Source of the DNA: Hydractinia symbiolongicarpus | Taxonomy: Eukaryota > Cnidaria > Hydrozoa > Anthoathecata > Hydractiniidae | NCBI RefSeq assembly: GCF_029227915.1 | Contig: NC_079889.1 | Coordinates: 1,242,001-1,306,000 of the forward strand | Direction: 5' to 3' | DNA: 64,000 nucleotides | Part shown: one piece after another, positions 35,487 to 48,500 of the stretch | How positions within the stretch are numbered: the first letter of the stretch is position 1 | Layout: each line of letters opens with the position of its first letter | Program-made: the position numbers and the translations under genes | Notes under the pieces: generated by a model | The model's database searches: none | What the model saw: only the letters and a program-made list of their open reading frames with translations | What the model was told of the DNA's origin: nothing

Positions 35487-36873
35487 CACAAAGTATAAAA
35501 TATATAACATAGTCATCGAGTCATATACTGAAGCGATGCGTTAAAATTATTTGCTGTTCTCAAAACAGGATCAGTTTTGAATATTCGCAATGCGTTTGAT
35601 ATGTTTATTCATTAATTCGAAATAAATAACTGTTTCTCAGTCGATTTATCCGCGATGACCTGTTTTTTTGATAAGTTCATTAATCCCTGGATACACTTTA
35701 TTAATATTTAATGATTTTTAACTTATCTTTTTCTGATTCCAAATAATACAATAGGAATACGATAAACTTTTTTTAAAATACTTACTTTTGCATGCAATCG
35801 AAATGAAAACTACCTTCCTGTTATACTTAGGTTAAATCAACAAAATGTCGCAAGCGTTTCTCAAGAGAAGAATTTGATAATACTGTGGAGAGCAGTGTAT
35901 TCAAAACAATAGGTTTTTGTTTTTATTGTTATTTACGGCAATCCATTTAGTTCAATATCTTTTGTTTTAGATTTTAGGCGTGTATGTTTTTTCTAAAAAA
36001 CTCGCATTGGACTGTAGTACTGTATGTGGCAGTAGAACGGTGGTATTATTGTTATTCGTACAAAGAAAAGAGAAATTCATTAAAATACATGAAATCAGAA
36101 ATTTGTTAAAGAGTGCAAAACTTCAAGGAAAAAATGGGATCTTCTTGAAATTAATAGGTCTTTATACACTTTTACACCATTTACACAACAAAACCTGTGC
36201 CGCGAAACTTTAAAAGAAAGAAATAGGCAATTACCCCCTGAAACAAGGTCTGTTTAACTCAAATGAGCATATGGTGTAAAGAAATTTTACTATCATTGTG
36301 GTTAAATCGTAAAAAATTATCACCATATGGCATCTTTTACAATTTTCTCATCTGTTGCTCCACCTGACAAATTTCAAAGGCGTTGCCTCAATCAAAAAAC
36401 AATATTTCAATTTTATTTGAGTTCCCTTTTTTGATGTTCCGACACAATCAGGTTACTTTGTTGCTCCCGTCTTGTTTCTAACAAAGATTAAAATCTTTAA
36501 AAAATTATATGACCTAGACAAGCTCTTTTATCCAAATTATAGTCTGTTTTTTTTCATAAGAAATATTTTTCGTTTCAGCCAAAAAAGATGAAAAAAAATT
36601 GCTTAGCACATGGTTTATTTGTTAACAGGATACAGATGTATAGTAATAATGTAATTTCTTTTACTAAAGAAGAAGTATGTCCAGTCATAGAAAATTACAA
36701 TATTATTTTTACAGTAAATCAATGGCAACTCGACGAGAAATTTATGCCTCGTTTTTCCCATCGAAGTCAATTTCTCTACATCTATATTCCCGCAATCGTA
36801 TACACTTGCATAAACACAATCCGTTCTAACAATATCTACATCTACCACTATTATAACTAATCTTACAATCCAG
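35487..36873. other. Intergenic, nothing recognised
   Basis: Small ORFs only. A short inverted pair with CATATGGTG lies at about 36269-36329. Confidence 0.4.
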
Positions 36874-36965
36874 ATGTTATTCAGGAGCCCTTTGATTTGT
36901 CGCCACAACAGGCTTTTATTGTTTTCCATCCTCATCCTATTTCAAACCAAACTCATCCAGATCTG
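36874..36965 (+). other. Exon-like segment, unknown
   Basis: CTTACAATCCAG precedes it and GTAAGT follows. The open frame entering with two bases reads VIQEPFDLSPQQAFIVFHPH and ends PISNQTHPDL. A second donor-like CTGGTAAGG follows nine bases later. No neighbouring exon was recognised, so it may be chance. Confidence 0.22.
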
Positions 36966-37102
36966 GTAAGTCTGGTAAGGGCAAATGAATCTTATTGTAA
37001 AGTAGTAAGGTGTACTCTGAGAACAGCCGTAGCCTATCTAAATCTAAAGCTTTTAACTGTCTGCTTTTACAATACACAGAACAAATAGTTCAAATCAATA
37101 CA

Positions 37103-37200
37103 TAGTTGGTGTGTTGGATATGATACTGCTGCAGAGTTGGTGTGTTGAATATGATACTGCTGCAGAGTTGGTGTGTTGAATATGATACTGCTGCAGAGTT
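37103..37200. repeat. 31-bp tandem repeat, three units
   Basis: AGTTGGTGTGTTGAATATGA followed by TACTGCTGCAG is repeated three times almost exactly. Confidence 0.85.
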
Positions 37201-37536
37201 GATGTTACAGTCGGAGGGGGGGAAGAGTCAATCGTTAGGATGAAATCCCCAACGACGTTAAAACGGTCTAGTACTTACTATATTAACGAAGAAGGTAAAA
37301 AAAATCATTTTTCTATACTGATGTTCGTCATTAAACTTGGTAAGTATTTAGAATATGGTATTTTTAGATGTTCAAGGTAAGGAACACAATATAATGACGT
37401 TAATTCGCTGGATTGACATTTTCTTCGGATTTGGTCTGTATTTTATTCCTATAACTTCCTTAGCATTTTCTCCCTTAGCAACATCTTAGTAACCACCAGG
37501 TACCGAACATACATGTGTAATAAATACTTAAACCAC

Positions 37537-37700
37537 GGGGACACGAGTGAATTTTTTCAGGCGATGGTAACGAATTTAATTTTGTTACTATCGCCTGAAA
37601 GAGCGACAAAAAGTGTCTCTGACGACAAATTAACATTTTTAGGGCGATAGTAATAAACATAAATTTCATACTGTCGCCTGGAGATATTGTCTTGTGTCCC
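37537..37700. mobile_element. Nested-hairpin inverted-repeat element
   Basis: The ends GGGGACACGAG and (complement) GGGACACAAG are inverted. Inside, CAGGCGATGGTAACGAATTT faces AATTTTGTTACTATCGCCTG as one hairpin, and GGGCGATAGTAATAAAC faces CATACTGTCGCC as a second. It is 164 bp and non-coding. Confidence 0.7.
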
Positions 37701-37929
37701 AACGGCTTCATATAATCAATACAACATCTTAAATCCCCATGCATGCTGTCAGCACTATTTAATTAACTAAAAATTATCCCTATCCCAGCCTCGGTCCGTA
37801 AATTCAAGCGTAAGAAAACATGTAGTATTTCAAGAATTCACGAAAGTTCTTCAGAAATATCCGAAATCAAGCAGTTTCCCGAATGTTGCTAGCTTTAAAG
37901 GGGTTACGAAACTGTTAAAATGCTCACAT

Positions 37930-38200
37930 TCCGTATATCCCGCGCCCATATTAAAAATCCGGCAAACGCATTTTGCCCAATGAACAAACCACCGCACTTT
38001 GCTCGCAAACCGCGTATAATGTTTTTTGTACCTCGTATAATTATCAACAAACCGTGTATAATGTTGTATGTACCTCATATAATATTATATCAACCTCATA
38101 TGATGTTTAAAGCACCACGTATAATGTGAAATAAACCGAGTTTAACATCATATGGACCCGGTGTATCAACAAATGAACCTCGCATAATAAGAAAACTGCA
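37930..38200. repeat. Degenerate short tandem array
   Basis: Words of the type ACCTCGTATAAT(G)TT and AACCGTGTATAATGTTGTAT recur at 20-30 base spacing about ten times, with heavy variation. Confidence 0.55.
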
Positions 38201-38487
38201 TATGCTAAGGGTAACTGATCACTGAAGGGAGAAGGAAAATTTCACTGGATGTAATTAAGAATTAGACCCAAAAAATTTTAGAGATCAATTTCACGGTACA
38301 TATAGTACAAATAAATACTTGAGCAAGACTTATTCTGGATGAAAACATGACCAAGGCTGGAGAAGATAAAAATTCAAGATATATCTATATGTTCGAGTCT
38401 GTAAATTACATATTTGTCGTAAATCAGCCAGTTTGTTTTTCGCCGCCATTAGCTCGACCAACAGCCGTGTAGCCCCTTTAAAGTACC

Positions 38488-38620
38488 TCCGTATTCTGTC
38501 TGTGTCCGCGCAACCCGGGGCCCATAACAGAAACACGAAATTTTTAAAATGCGGGTAAATTTAAAGGACGGGCGAACCCAACGGGCGACCCCGTGGATTT
38601 TTCCAAAGGCTAACGACTAG
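38488..38620 (+). mobile_element. Helitron-like element, diverged copy 6
   Basis: It has TATTCTGTCTGTGTCCGCGC, GGACGGGCGAACCC, the stem CCGTGGATTTTTCCAAAGG, and ends TAACGACTAG before T. The 5' end is uncertain. Confidence 0.5.
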
Positions 38621-39590
38621 TAAAATCAAATTTTAATATTTTCTTGGCTGCCGGATCTGTAACTCCATATTATTATAAATTTTGGACACTCACTCGGTTT
38701 TTCTGAAGTATACTGTATTTCCTACAAGATCTACCGCTCACGGGATGTCCCTGCGCAAACAGGGTGATTTTTTTTTTCAAAATGCACGACTTTCTGGTAC
38801 AAAAAGGGTTAATAGAGAAACAATTTAAAAACTATTTTTTAATTTATAAGAGAAGAAGCACATCAAAAGGATTCACTAAGGTTAAGCAATATGTTTAGCT
38901 TGTATATGGTTAAAAGGATTCCTTTGGGGCTAAATATTAGCTGAGTGTTATATATTTGCCTACGCTTATAACAAGAAAAGGAGACACTTTTCTGCAACGG
39001 ATACTGTAATAATAAAACCTCTATGGGATTATTCGGCATTATTCAATTTACACAATTTACGACATCCCCACCCCACCCCATAGAACTGACCATGTCTTAT
39101 ACATGCGCAATAGTTAATCTAATGACAGAATTCTTGTGAGGAATTTGTATTATTCGATTTACAAATTCTAGACAAATTCTAAATGTTAAATTGTCCTCGC
39201 TAAAACAAAGCAAAATTTTAGTTTTTTGAAAACCTCTGGGTCATTTATTTTCATCCATATTTTTTTTATAAGCAATTTTTTTCCATATTCAGCTTCAAAA
39301 TTGCTGAGTTACCTAGATTCTTGTCTTAGGTACTTCAAATTTTATATTTTCATTCTGACTGTTGGTTAGTGCTTGCTCTTAAGGCTACATAAGCCTATTG
39401 ACGAAGAATTTTTATGTAGCGGACACCTCTGAATAACAAAAGCCTCTTTAAAGTCCTGAAAATGTTCACTGTAAAAAGGTTTTAAATGTAATTGAGAGTC
39501 CGTTTTGTGCATCCGTCTAAAAAACTAACAAAAATTTAAAAAATGACGACAAAAACTCCATCCACAAGACAACAGAACAAGTCCTTAATT
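38621..39590. other. 3' flank of GCAT, nothing recognised
   Basis: A TTTATT (AATAAA on the - strand) near 39243 is the only polyadenylation candidate I noted, about 340 bases beyond the stop. Confidence 0.35.
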
Positions 39591-42500
39591 TCACGACAGA
39601 ACATTTAATGACTTTCCCACATCAATGAACGCATCAACACAGTCGTTCACGTCTGCGGTGGAGTGCACAGCAGATAACTGAACTCGAATTCGAGCTTTAC
39701 CTAAACGAGATACACGAATTGAAGAAAAATGCTTGGTACGTTCAAAAATATAAATTAAAAAAAATAAAAAAAATACAAAATACACAAAAGACAGCATACC
39801 TCGAGGTACCACCGGAAATGTAAAACCAATCACAAAGATATTTCGTTCTAAACAAATCAATCAATTTATCAACTGGAAATTTAAAAAGTTTAAACTTCGT
39901 TCTTGCCACAGAAAAACCCGCAAACACAGGTGATCTTATTGGGAAATTAGAAAGATATTTAAAATGTTGTTAATTAGGAATGTTTTTATCTAAAAAAATC
40001 TATATAATAATACGGAGACTGTGTCTGTCCATAACAGGCAAAGTGGATGTGTTCATTTTCCTTTGATGTTGCCAAAAAATGCATGTCCAATATGTTAAGT
40101 TTTCTGACGTTGCGGCGCGGCGTCAATAACACTACTACGTCAATATCCTATATTAAATTAATGAAGCCATTACAGTGCACCTAAAACTTTGAGGCTAAAT
40201 AACTTGGAAACGAGGTTGTGACGTCAATGATTTTTCACCGCGTGGGTAATTAGGGACCACCTAGGACCAATTTTGGTAAGTTTCGCAAACCTGGATCACC
40301 AAATCCGTTTCGGAATGGACGGGTTGATAACGTCATCTAAAAACCTTCAAACATCAATATCTCAGCAACCGTTTGTAAAAAATACATGATCCTAAACATT
40401 TTCTTGATCAGCGCTTCAAGATCTATACGATGAGGGCAACAGGTATACAAATTTCTAAAAAATATTTTTTAGTATTTTAGCAGGTCTTTGCTGACGCCAG
40501 CAAAATTTTTAAACCCTTTATATCTCATTAACCGCTCATCAAAAGCACATGATCATATACATTTTCTTGATCAGCAGTTTAAGCTCTAAATATTATAGGC
40601 AACGAATAAACTAAATTTCGCCAATTTTTTTGTATTTGTACTGCTTTCGTCAGCAAAAAACTTAAAACAACCTATTTTTCCATTTTCCTTCTGCCAAGTA
40701 GATTTCTCCATAGGCCTTATCGACTATAATGTGATAAAAATGAGGAAAATTTCAGAATTTTCCAGTAACACACCCAAAAATGAAGTAATTTTAACTCTAT
40801 ACAGGCTACTAAATTGTCAGGTCTAAATTTTGTATTTCTTAACCTTATTAAAAATTACAAAAAGTTTGGAGAGGTTAAAAAATATAAAAGTTTCAGTACA
40901 AAATTATAACTTTGTAACAATATGTTTATACAAGATTCAGCTATTGTACGGTGTAGTGGAGTTCCTATTTATTAAACATTTCTTCCCGGCTATGTAAGCT
41001 TTTATTTTCACTTCAGAGGCTCTATGAAATATTTGGTTAATCATGGAAATGTAACAAAAAAACGACGTAACAATAAATCGTGCAAAATCAATAATTTTGG
41101 TTTAAATAGAAAATTGAAAATTTTTAACTCGTAAATGCCTAAAAGAGAAACAAATCATGTGACAAGTCATGTGATAATTCTGGCCTATCAGATCAATTGA
41201 CGTGAAGTGTAAAGTGTTGTATAACATTCGTAGGATTTAGTTAAATGTTGTTCGTCTTACCACAGAACCAGACATAAAATTAAAAACCAGAATAAAATTT
41301 TTACTGAAGAAATTCTTTCTTTTCTTTCTCAAACAAAAACTTATGAAGAGATATGCAATATCTTGTAGTCGCGATATCCAGGAGAAAAAGGTTATTCCGT
41401 AAAGTAAATAAAACGGTATTGTAAAGAAAATGGATTGTCGCCAAGAGTTTTACAAGCCCATTTAGAACAGATTGTAGCAACGGCAGTTCAAGAAGTATGT
41501 ATAAGACATTATTACATTTACTTCAGTTATTTTTTAATAATTCGGCATTTTGTTAGAAAAATGTTTTTCTAGAATTTTTTGATTTTTACATTTCTCTACA
41601 TGACACATTTATATTGCAGCTTTTCTTATCGATTTACCTACCTCCTCGTCTTCTAAGATATGAGTAAAGTAGAGTAAACAGCTGTAAATTTTGTTGCGTG
41701 CCTCATTGAGGAAAATATTTTTTAAAGAAGGCGGTACAAATTTTGCTTCCTGAACTGGCTTGTTTTACTGGAGTATATTAATTAAAACTTTTTTTCTTAA
41801 TTAATACTTTTTTCTCTTGCTGAAATATTTTTTCTTGAAAAAAATATATAATTTCCATTTCTTTGAATAAAACAGCGTCTTCTTAAACGAACTGTTATTC
41901 ACTATTTTATTACACCGACATACCAAATTATTTGATGACCGGGTATATTGCTAATAAAGACAATATACGTGTTAGCCATAATAGAGTTAGACGAGCTTTG
42001 GCAAAAGCTGCACCCTAAAACCATCAAAGAAGACGCACTGACACCGCACGAATGGTTAACCCAATACCTTATCGGGCCGATTACTTTAGCCATAAAATTC
42101 ACTATGATCAAAATGAAAAGCTTGTTATGTATGGGGCTACACATATCATTGCCATTTATGGTCGTTTTCGCTTCATTGTCGGCTACTCCACCATGCCAAT
42201 AAAAAACAACGCTCTTATTTACGATAAAATAAACAGGTTAATTTTAATTCTCGTTTCTTTCACTGAAAGACATATAGTTTAGCTATTTTCTAGAAATTTC
42301 TTCATAAATTTTAAGTAAAGGAAAAAAACATAAAAAGGTTTTGTTGTTTAAAAAACATTTTCTCACCACTGAGGGATATTTTGTTTAAAAGCAAAATTTT
42401 ATAAATTTTATAATCGTTCCCAGCATCTTTAGCCTATTTTTTTCTGATAGATACATATTTCATTTTAATACTTTAGAAAAGCAGCTATTGATTATGGTAT

Positions 42501-45500
42501 CTTTCATCAAGAGCGTACGGGCTGTGGGAAAGAGTTTTTTTTAATTTTTGGAATCCAGGAACATATTCAGTACCTTCGCAGTCGATCAGATATTTTGCCA
42601 TACATGCAATCAAAGAAGGTGACTTTGATAAATATTTTTTTCGGCGACTTAATTTAAAACTGTAGCAATTTATAATTAACTCAAAAATCAAAAATTTAAA
42701 TTTATTTTTAATTTTCTATTTAAACCAAAATTAACAATTGAACTTGAATTTCAATTTAAGCAAAATTTGATTTAATTTTCAAATTTGAAATTCCATTAAA
42801 AATCAAAAATTTGGAAATTGATATTACATTTTGTGACCAAACTTTTGGATTGTAGAGGAAAAACTTCGGCGAAGGAAAGCGTACTTTTTTGCCAAAATAT
42901 GAAGTTCCTTTTTTGTTTTTTGATTTGAAAACGAAAAACAAAAAATTGAGTTGAAATTTTCTTTTTGTATTGAATTAGAAAAGAAAAATTGATAAAAAAA
43001 ATTGTTTTTATTTTAAAATGAAAATTGAATGTCCCTTTTAGGTCACGAATTGAATTACAGCGAGTCTACTGTATGTCCAAAAAAACCTTTTTTGATAAAA
43101 AGATTAGACCTGGAATGAGCTCTATAAGAAATTTCGCTTATGACGTCATTATGTTGCTAGGGAAACAATAAAGACGTCATTTGAAAAATGAAACAAAGAG
43201 AATCACCCACTTAACATGGCGTCTGCGAAATTGACGGCTGTCCTCTCATCTGGCATCATTACTGGACAGATTGGATGATCATCACCCTACAAATTGATAA
43301 ACATAAATAAAATAATACCGACTGCTACCGACTGGTGAATATAAAAGTGTGAATCGATCCTTTCTGCTTAACGTTCAGCATGAGAATAGAATTAATATCT
43401 TAGGCGGTTGTCTGGTTAAACGGATGTGCTTGCACGCCTTCCGTAGCTCAAATGGGAGCTTCAAATGCGCTTAAAACGCCCTTCGCAGGAACTCAGTGAT
43501 AACAGTTCGCATAGAAACTGAAGAGGCTATCCTGGGTGAATAATAGTAATAAAAATAAATAACAAAACATGAACTTTGTAATTACGTATGACCTTTTAAA
43601 AAAGTATATGTTACACTGCTGGTACTATGCAGGGTAAAAAGGATTTCGGGTGAGTTTTAGCCCACAAAGAATTATTTGTGTCATACGGAAAAAGGCAGTA
43701 TGTGTAACGTTCTGTTGTTTCTTTCCTAATTCTTTGCATTTTATACTAACGTTTAACTTTTGAATAACGTGTTGATATGGTGCTGCATGTTATGGCTTTT
43801 TACACTTTTCTATAGTCATGATTTTCTTATAGCCTTTTAATGTTCGAATATCATATAGTCCCTAGTCATGGCCGCTGTTTTCACCATGCTGCAACTTGAA
43901 TATTAAAGATCGACCTGAATATTAAATAGTATATACCCTCACAACCTCATTTCCAGAATCATTTTCAGCTCCGCATGGCTGTTGTAAGGTGTGTTCCTCA
44001 AAATAATTATGCACTAGTATATTCCAACCATATTTATGACCAATGAACAATGGTAAGTTACAGAATCAGTCAGAACTTTCCGTGGATGAGGTTATTATAC
44101 TGGCTAGTGCAATAATTCTGGGCGTGGATATTTTGATTACATCGGTGCACAACAACGATACAACGCAACTATACACTCTGATCAGTTGCATGCATGACAA
44201 ATCTCCTGAAATCATATCTAGATAACAGCAAGTGCCAATGGAGTTGGTCATTTTATTTTATTGAGAAAAAATAAATGAAAAGCATTATCAATCATTGTTG
44301 TTTCGTGAAACTCTCCAGTTACAAATGCTGATAAAACCAATTTCTCAGTTCGCATACTTTCCACTCAGCCATCCAGCCACCACTCACACCCCCACCCACA
44401 CCCACCCAACCTCCCAAAAATACTGTATTGATTCTTCTTCAAAATCGAAATTTATAAGTAGTGTAGATGACATAAACGACGTAAAATACAAAACAATAAG
44501 AAAAAACTCTTGTTGAGAAGATCAAGAGTTCATATTGTTTAGCTCATTGTAAAGTTTTACAATTACGTTAATTTATCATTTAAAGATAAAAAGAATGCTA
44601 TTAAACAAAAATATATAAAAGTTATTTATCTTGAGACCATATCCTTTGAATCACCAGTTGAAACCACACGAAAACGCGCGACAAATGTCACAATAGAAGT
44701 TTACCGAAAATAAAGAAAATTAACCGAAATGAAACCTGTTACCAAAACATATTTGTGTTACAAGAAGACTCCAACATTAGTTAATACCAGAAAAACCTCA
44801 TCAACAAATTTGCAGCTATCTTTATTACTGCTCACAACTGAAGACCGGCAAACAGAGCAAACCAAAATGCTACAATCAGAGCTTTCCAACATTTATCAGT
44901 ACAGCGACAAGGTGATATGCTTCATAGTTTTGAGACAGGTAAAACTTGTTTTAATCAGATCAGTATTTCATGCTACATCACCAAACAATGCATTAGGTAA
45001 TAATTTGACCAAACCAATTTCCGTTAAACAATGGAAAATACTCGGTTTTTGACAGATGCTATAAATGTCATGGTGAATTTGCTCGATCTAAGAAAGACAC
45101 AGAATTACCAGCTCGTTTTTCTGGAATCCATACTGTTGATTTTAACCTAATTCAAGACAATGTAAGTGATTTAGGCCGAGCTTAAGACAATTTACGTCAT
45201 AATAAGCATTCATAGCTGTTTTACCATACCTTCAAAACCTTACCATATTAGAGGAGTCAATGATCCGCCGTATCACAATCATTATGAATGCACACTCGCT
45301 ACGATATGGAATGCTTGCTATTTTTTTTATCCATATTTGCATGCCGTATTTTATACCCTGTTGGTTATGACACTTATGCGAGTGCGTGATCCAGGTTCGA
45401 ATTCTGGACATGGCTAGGAAAAACATAATTATCGTCCACATACAACAACCAGGTAACAGTAGGATGAAGAACGAGAGACAAGCATTTTGGCCTGGTTTCT

Positions 45501-48500
45501 ATGTAATGTATGCCTAACAATATTTTTTACTTGTGAACATAGGGGACCCTTTCCTGCGCTCCAGTCTTTCTATATTGATTTTCCTTTATAAAATAAAAAG
45601 ACTTTGGAATGCCATGTCTACTGAATAACGTAGCACTCAATAAGCCGTGGCTTAATTCGTTGTCGCTTTTTAGCTAGAAAACGTCTAATCGTTCTCATCA
45701 TTACGACTACTTTGAAATGAGCATTTAGCATCATAGCTACGTTGACATGAACACCCGAATAACGCTAAACATTGATCGAAGTCATCCTTAACCTTTGCTT
45801 TCTACTTGTGGATTTTCATATGTTAACGTTAATACGCATGTTCGAAATGGAGTTTTTTTCGTCTCGTTTATTTTTATTCTTATATATTTATAATCCTGAC
45901 TAGGAAGATAGAAAAATGAAAACCAAAGAAATTTAAAGTCAAAACCCAACATGCTTATTCAATTAATTAATTATTAAACTTTAATAGAAACCTATACAGG
46001 TACTTCTTGAACTAGCTTTTTTACGCAAAACGTAAAACGTTCTTCGAATCACATAAAAAAACTGGTTGGAAAAAAACACAGAACACTTCTGATTCGCGAT
46101 ATGGTTTCTCGTACATTCACTTTTACTTTTTAAGGAAGCCTTATATCGGGCGTTTTCAAGGTTTTATCTATAAATTTTGACAAGGCTTTTGGTTAGATCT
46201 TAATTTGAATAAAGGTGAATAAAAATGAGCCAAACAAACAAAAGAGCCACAAAAATAGCATAGCCAAAAAATTATAGCAGCAAAACATTTAAACATTTAA
46301 ACTGAAACCTTAAAATAATATTTTCATAATTGTTTCTCTATTAAATTACTTAAAGTTTAAAAGTTCTTGGGATTACGATAAGAACGAAAATGTTTAGCGG
46401 AAAAACTGTCGGATAAAATTTTTATTTTAGCGGAAAAATTTTCGGACAAGATTTATGAAGTCAAAAATGTATGGGTAAGTCTTTTGAACGAATTTTAGCC
46501 AAATTTCAAAAGTTTTGACTACGGGAAATGACACAAAAAGAAGGCTAGAAACATTTATAGTGTAAATGTATTCAATAGATCTAAAAAGGGTCTTCATGAT
46601 CCAACTTTATAAATAGGGCCTCAGAAATGCAAGCTTCGTCGAACTTTTAATGAAAATATCGTTTAAAAACTAAAATTTTCAGACGAAATAATTTTCGACA
46701 AACACATATTTCAAATTTTCAGACAAATACAATCCAAAAGCATTTTCGTCCGAAAATTTTCGTTCCCAATGTAAGAATGAAAAACAAAAAATTTTTAGGC
46801 CGAATACCCTGCTTTAGGTCACGTGACTATAACCGACAGGGAATTTTTTTATTTGTGAAACTATCTCACGGTCAAAGTATTATGCATTAAATTTAGATAG
46901 ACAGACAAATAGATAGGCAGACAAGAGTTGTCATAAAAAAAAATAAGTTTTTACACATCACTTACTAAAAAACGAATAAAGTAAAAAATGCTTCAGCATA
47001 TTTTAGGATAAAGATAATTTTTAGATAACTAGTTGGAATAGTTTAAGAAAATTTAGGAAACAGATAAATTTTCAGGTTTTATAGTGGTTAAAACCCTGCT
47101 TAAGGTCACGTGACTATAATCCATTGTTCCGTAAGGGCATCTTGATGCTAACAACAGTCATCAAATTCTTTGTTTCAGGAAATTCGCAAAATTTAATTCT
47201 CGCAAAAATTAGTTTTCTTGAAAATTGATTCGCAAGAATTATCAAATCTTGTGTTAATTTTCCTTTATGTAATAAGAAGCCGCCGTTAGGAATGCCATGT
47301 CTACTGAATAACGTAGCACGTAATAAGCCGTGGCTTAATTCGTTGTCGCTTTTTAGCTAGAAAACGTCTAATCGTTCTCAGCATTGCGACTATGTATTGA
47401 TGAGTGTTTAGCATTGTAGCTACGTTGACATGAACATCCGAATAACGTTCAACTTTCATCCAAGTCATCATTAACGTTTGCTTTCTACTTGTGGAAATTT
47501 CATATGTAAACGTTACGGCGCATGTGCGAAATGAAGTTTTTTTGTCTCGTTCATTCCTCCTTCAAACATTCTCGTAAATTTAATCAAGACTGGCAAGATA
47601 GAGAAAAAAAAACAGTAAAATATAAAGCGCAGCATGCTTAAATAACTTTTCTATTGATTTCAACTTTAATAGATCAATAGCAATAAACCGTTTAGAAACT
47701 CTGCCATGAAGTGTTTCAGTGACATCAACGATGGAATTTAATTTGTATAGAGTATTTTGGATTGATTGGTTTTTCTGGTGTAATTGTGTTCTTTCAAGGT
47801 AATATTTTCAGTTTGACCGTGGTATCTGTTAAAGAAGATGCGACAGAACATTTTTCGTTCATGACAGGACAGAGGGGTGATCTTATAAAACACAGCAACC
47901 TTGTACCAAAATAAGATGCTAGGCTACATAGAGTATTTTTGTAAAGTATTTTAAACAATTTTTTTCGCTTTATGTGTAAAATAGGACCACATATTTTCTA
48001 GTTAATTAACTTCTTGTGTTGACTTGTTTTTGTGTGAGGCTTTAGCTTAATTCTTAGAATTCTTTTTCAAGCTTTTATATACTAGTTGTTATAGTTTTTA
48101 AAGTGAAGTTGAGTGTTTAATATATTTCTATCAACTTGTTGTGTTAAAACTTATAGAGTCGACCTTGATTTCCCAGCTGTTTAATTAAGCACCTTCAAAA
48201 CCTCCCAAGAGCAAAATCTGGCTAAATTAAGAAAATTTTTACTTATTCGGAGTAAATTTCTACCGGAAGTCTACTGCATAATGTTCACTGTCTGTCTGTT
48301 AGGCAAAGATAATAGCTGCAAGTGGCAACAGGGGGATTTTTATTGATTTTACTACGGGCTCACGACTAGTCTTATATATTACGAGTTGGATTAAATGCAA
48401 ATAAAAATCAACTAACAAAAGATAATAAGAAGTTAACGAAAAAACACAAATAGGAGCTTTAAATGCGCTAGGACCCCTTCGCAGGTCCCTCGTTAATAGC

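Noticed and set aside
41902-42202. Overlapping ORFs read as separate small proteins
   Set aside because: One frame matches an integrase-core family; the other frames are shadows.
44043-44225. 60-codon ORF within GCAT intron 8
   Set aside because: Similar open stretches occur on both strands here with no motif or splice evidence.
45361-45420. Functional tRNA gene
   Set aside because: Only a box B-like motif is present, with no D arm or acceptor stem; better seen as a SINE remnant.
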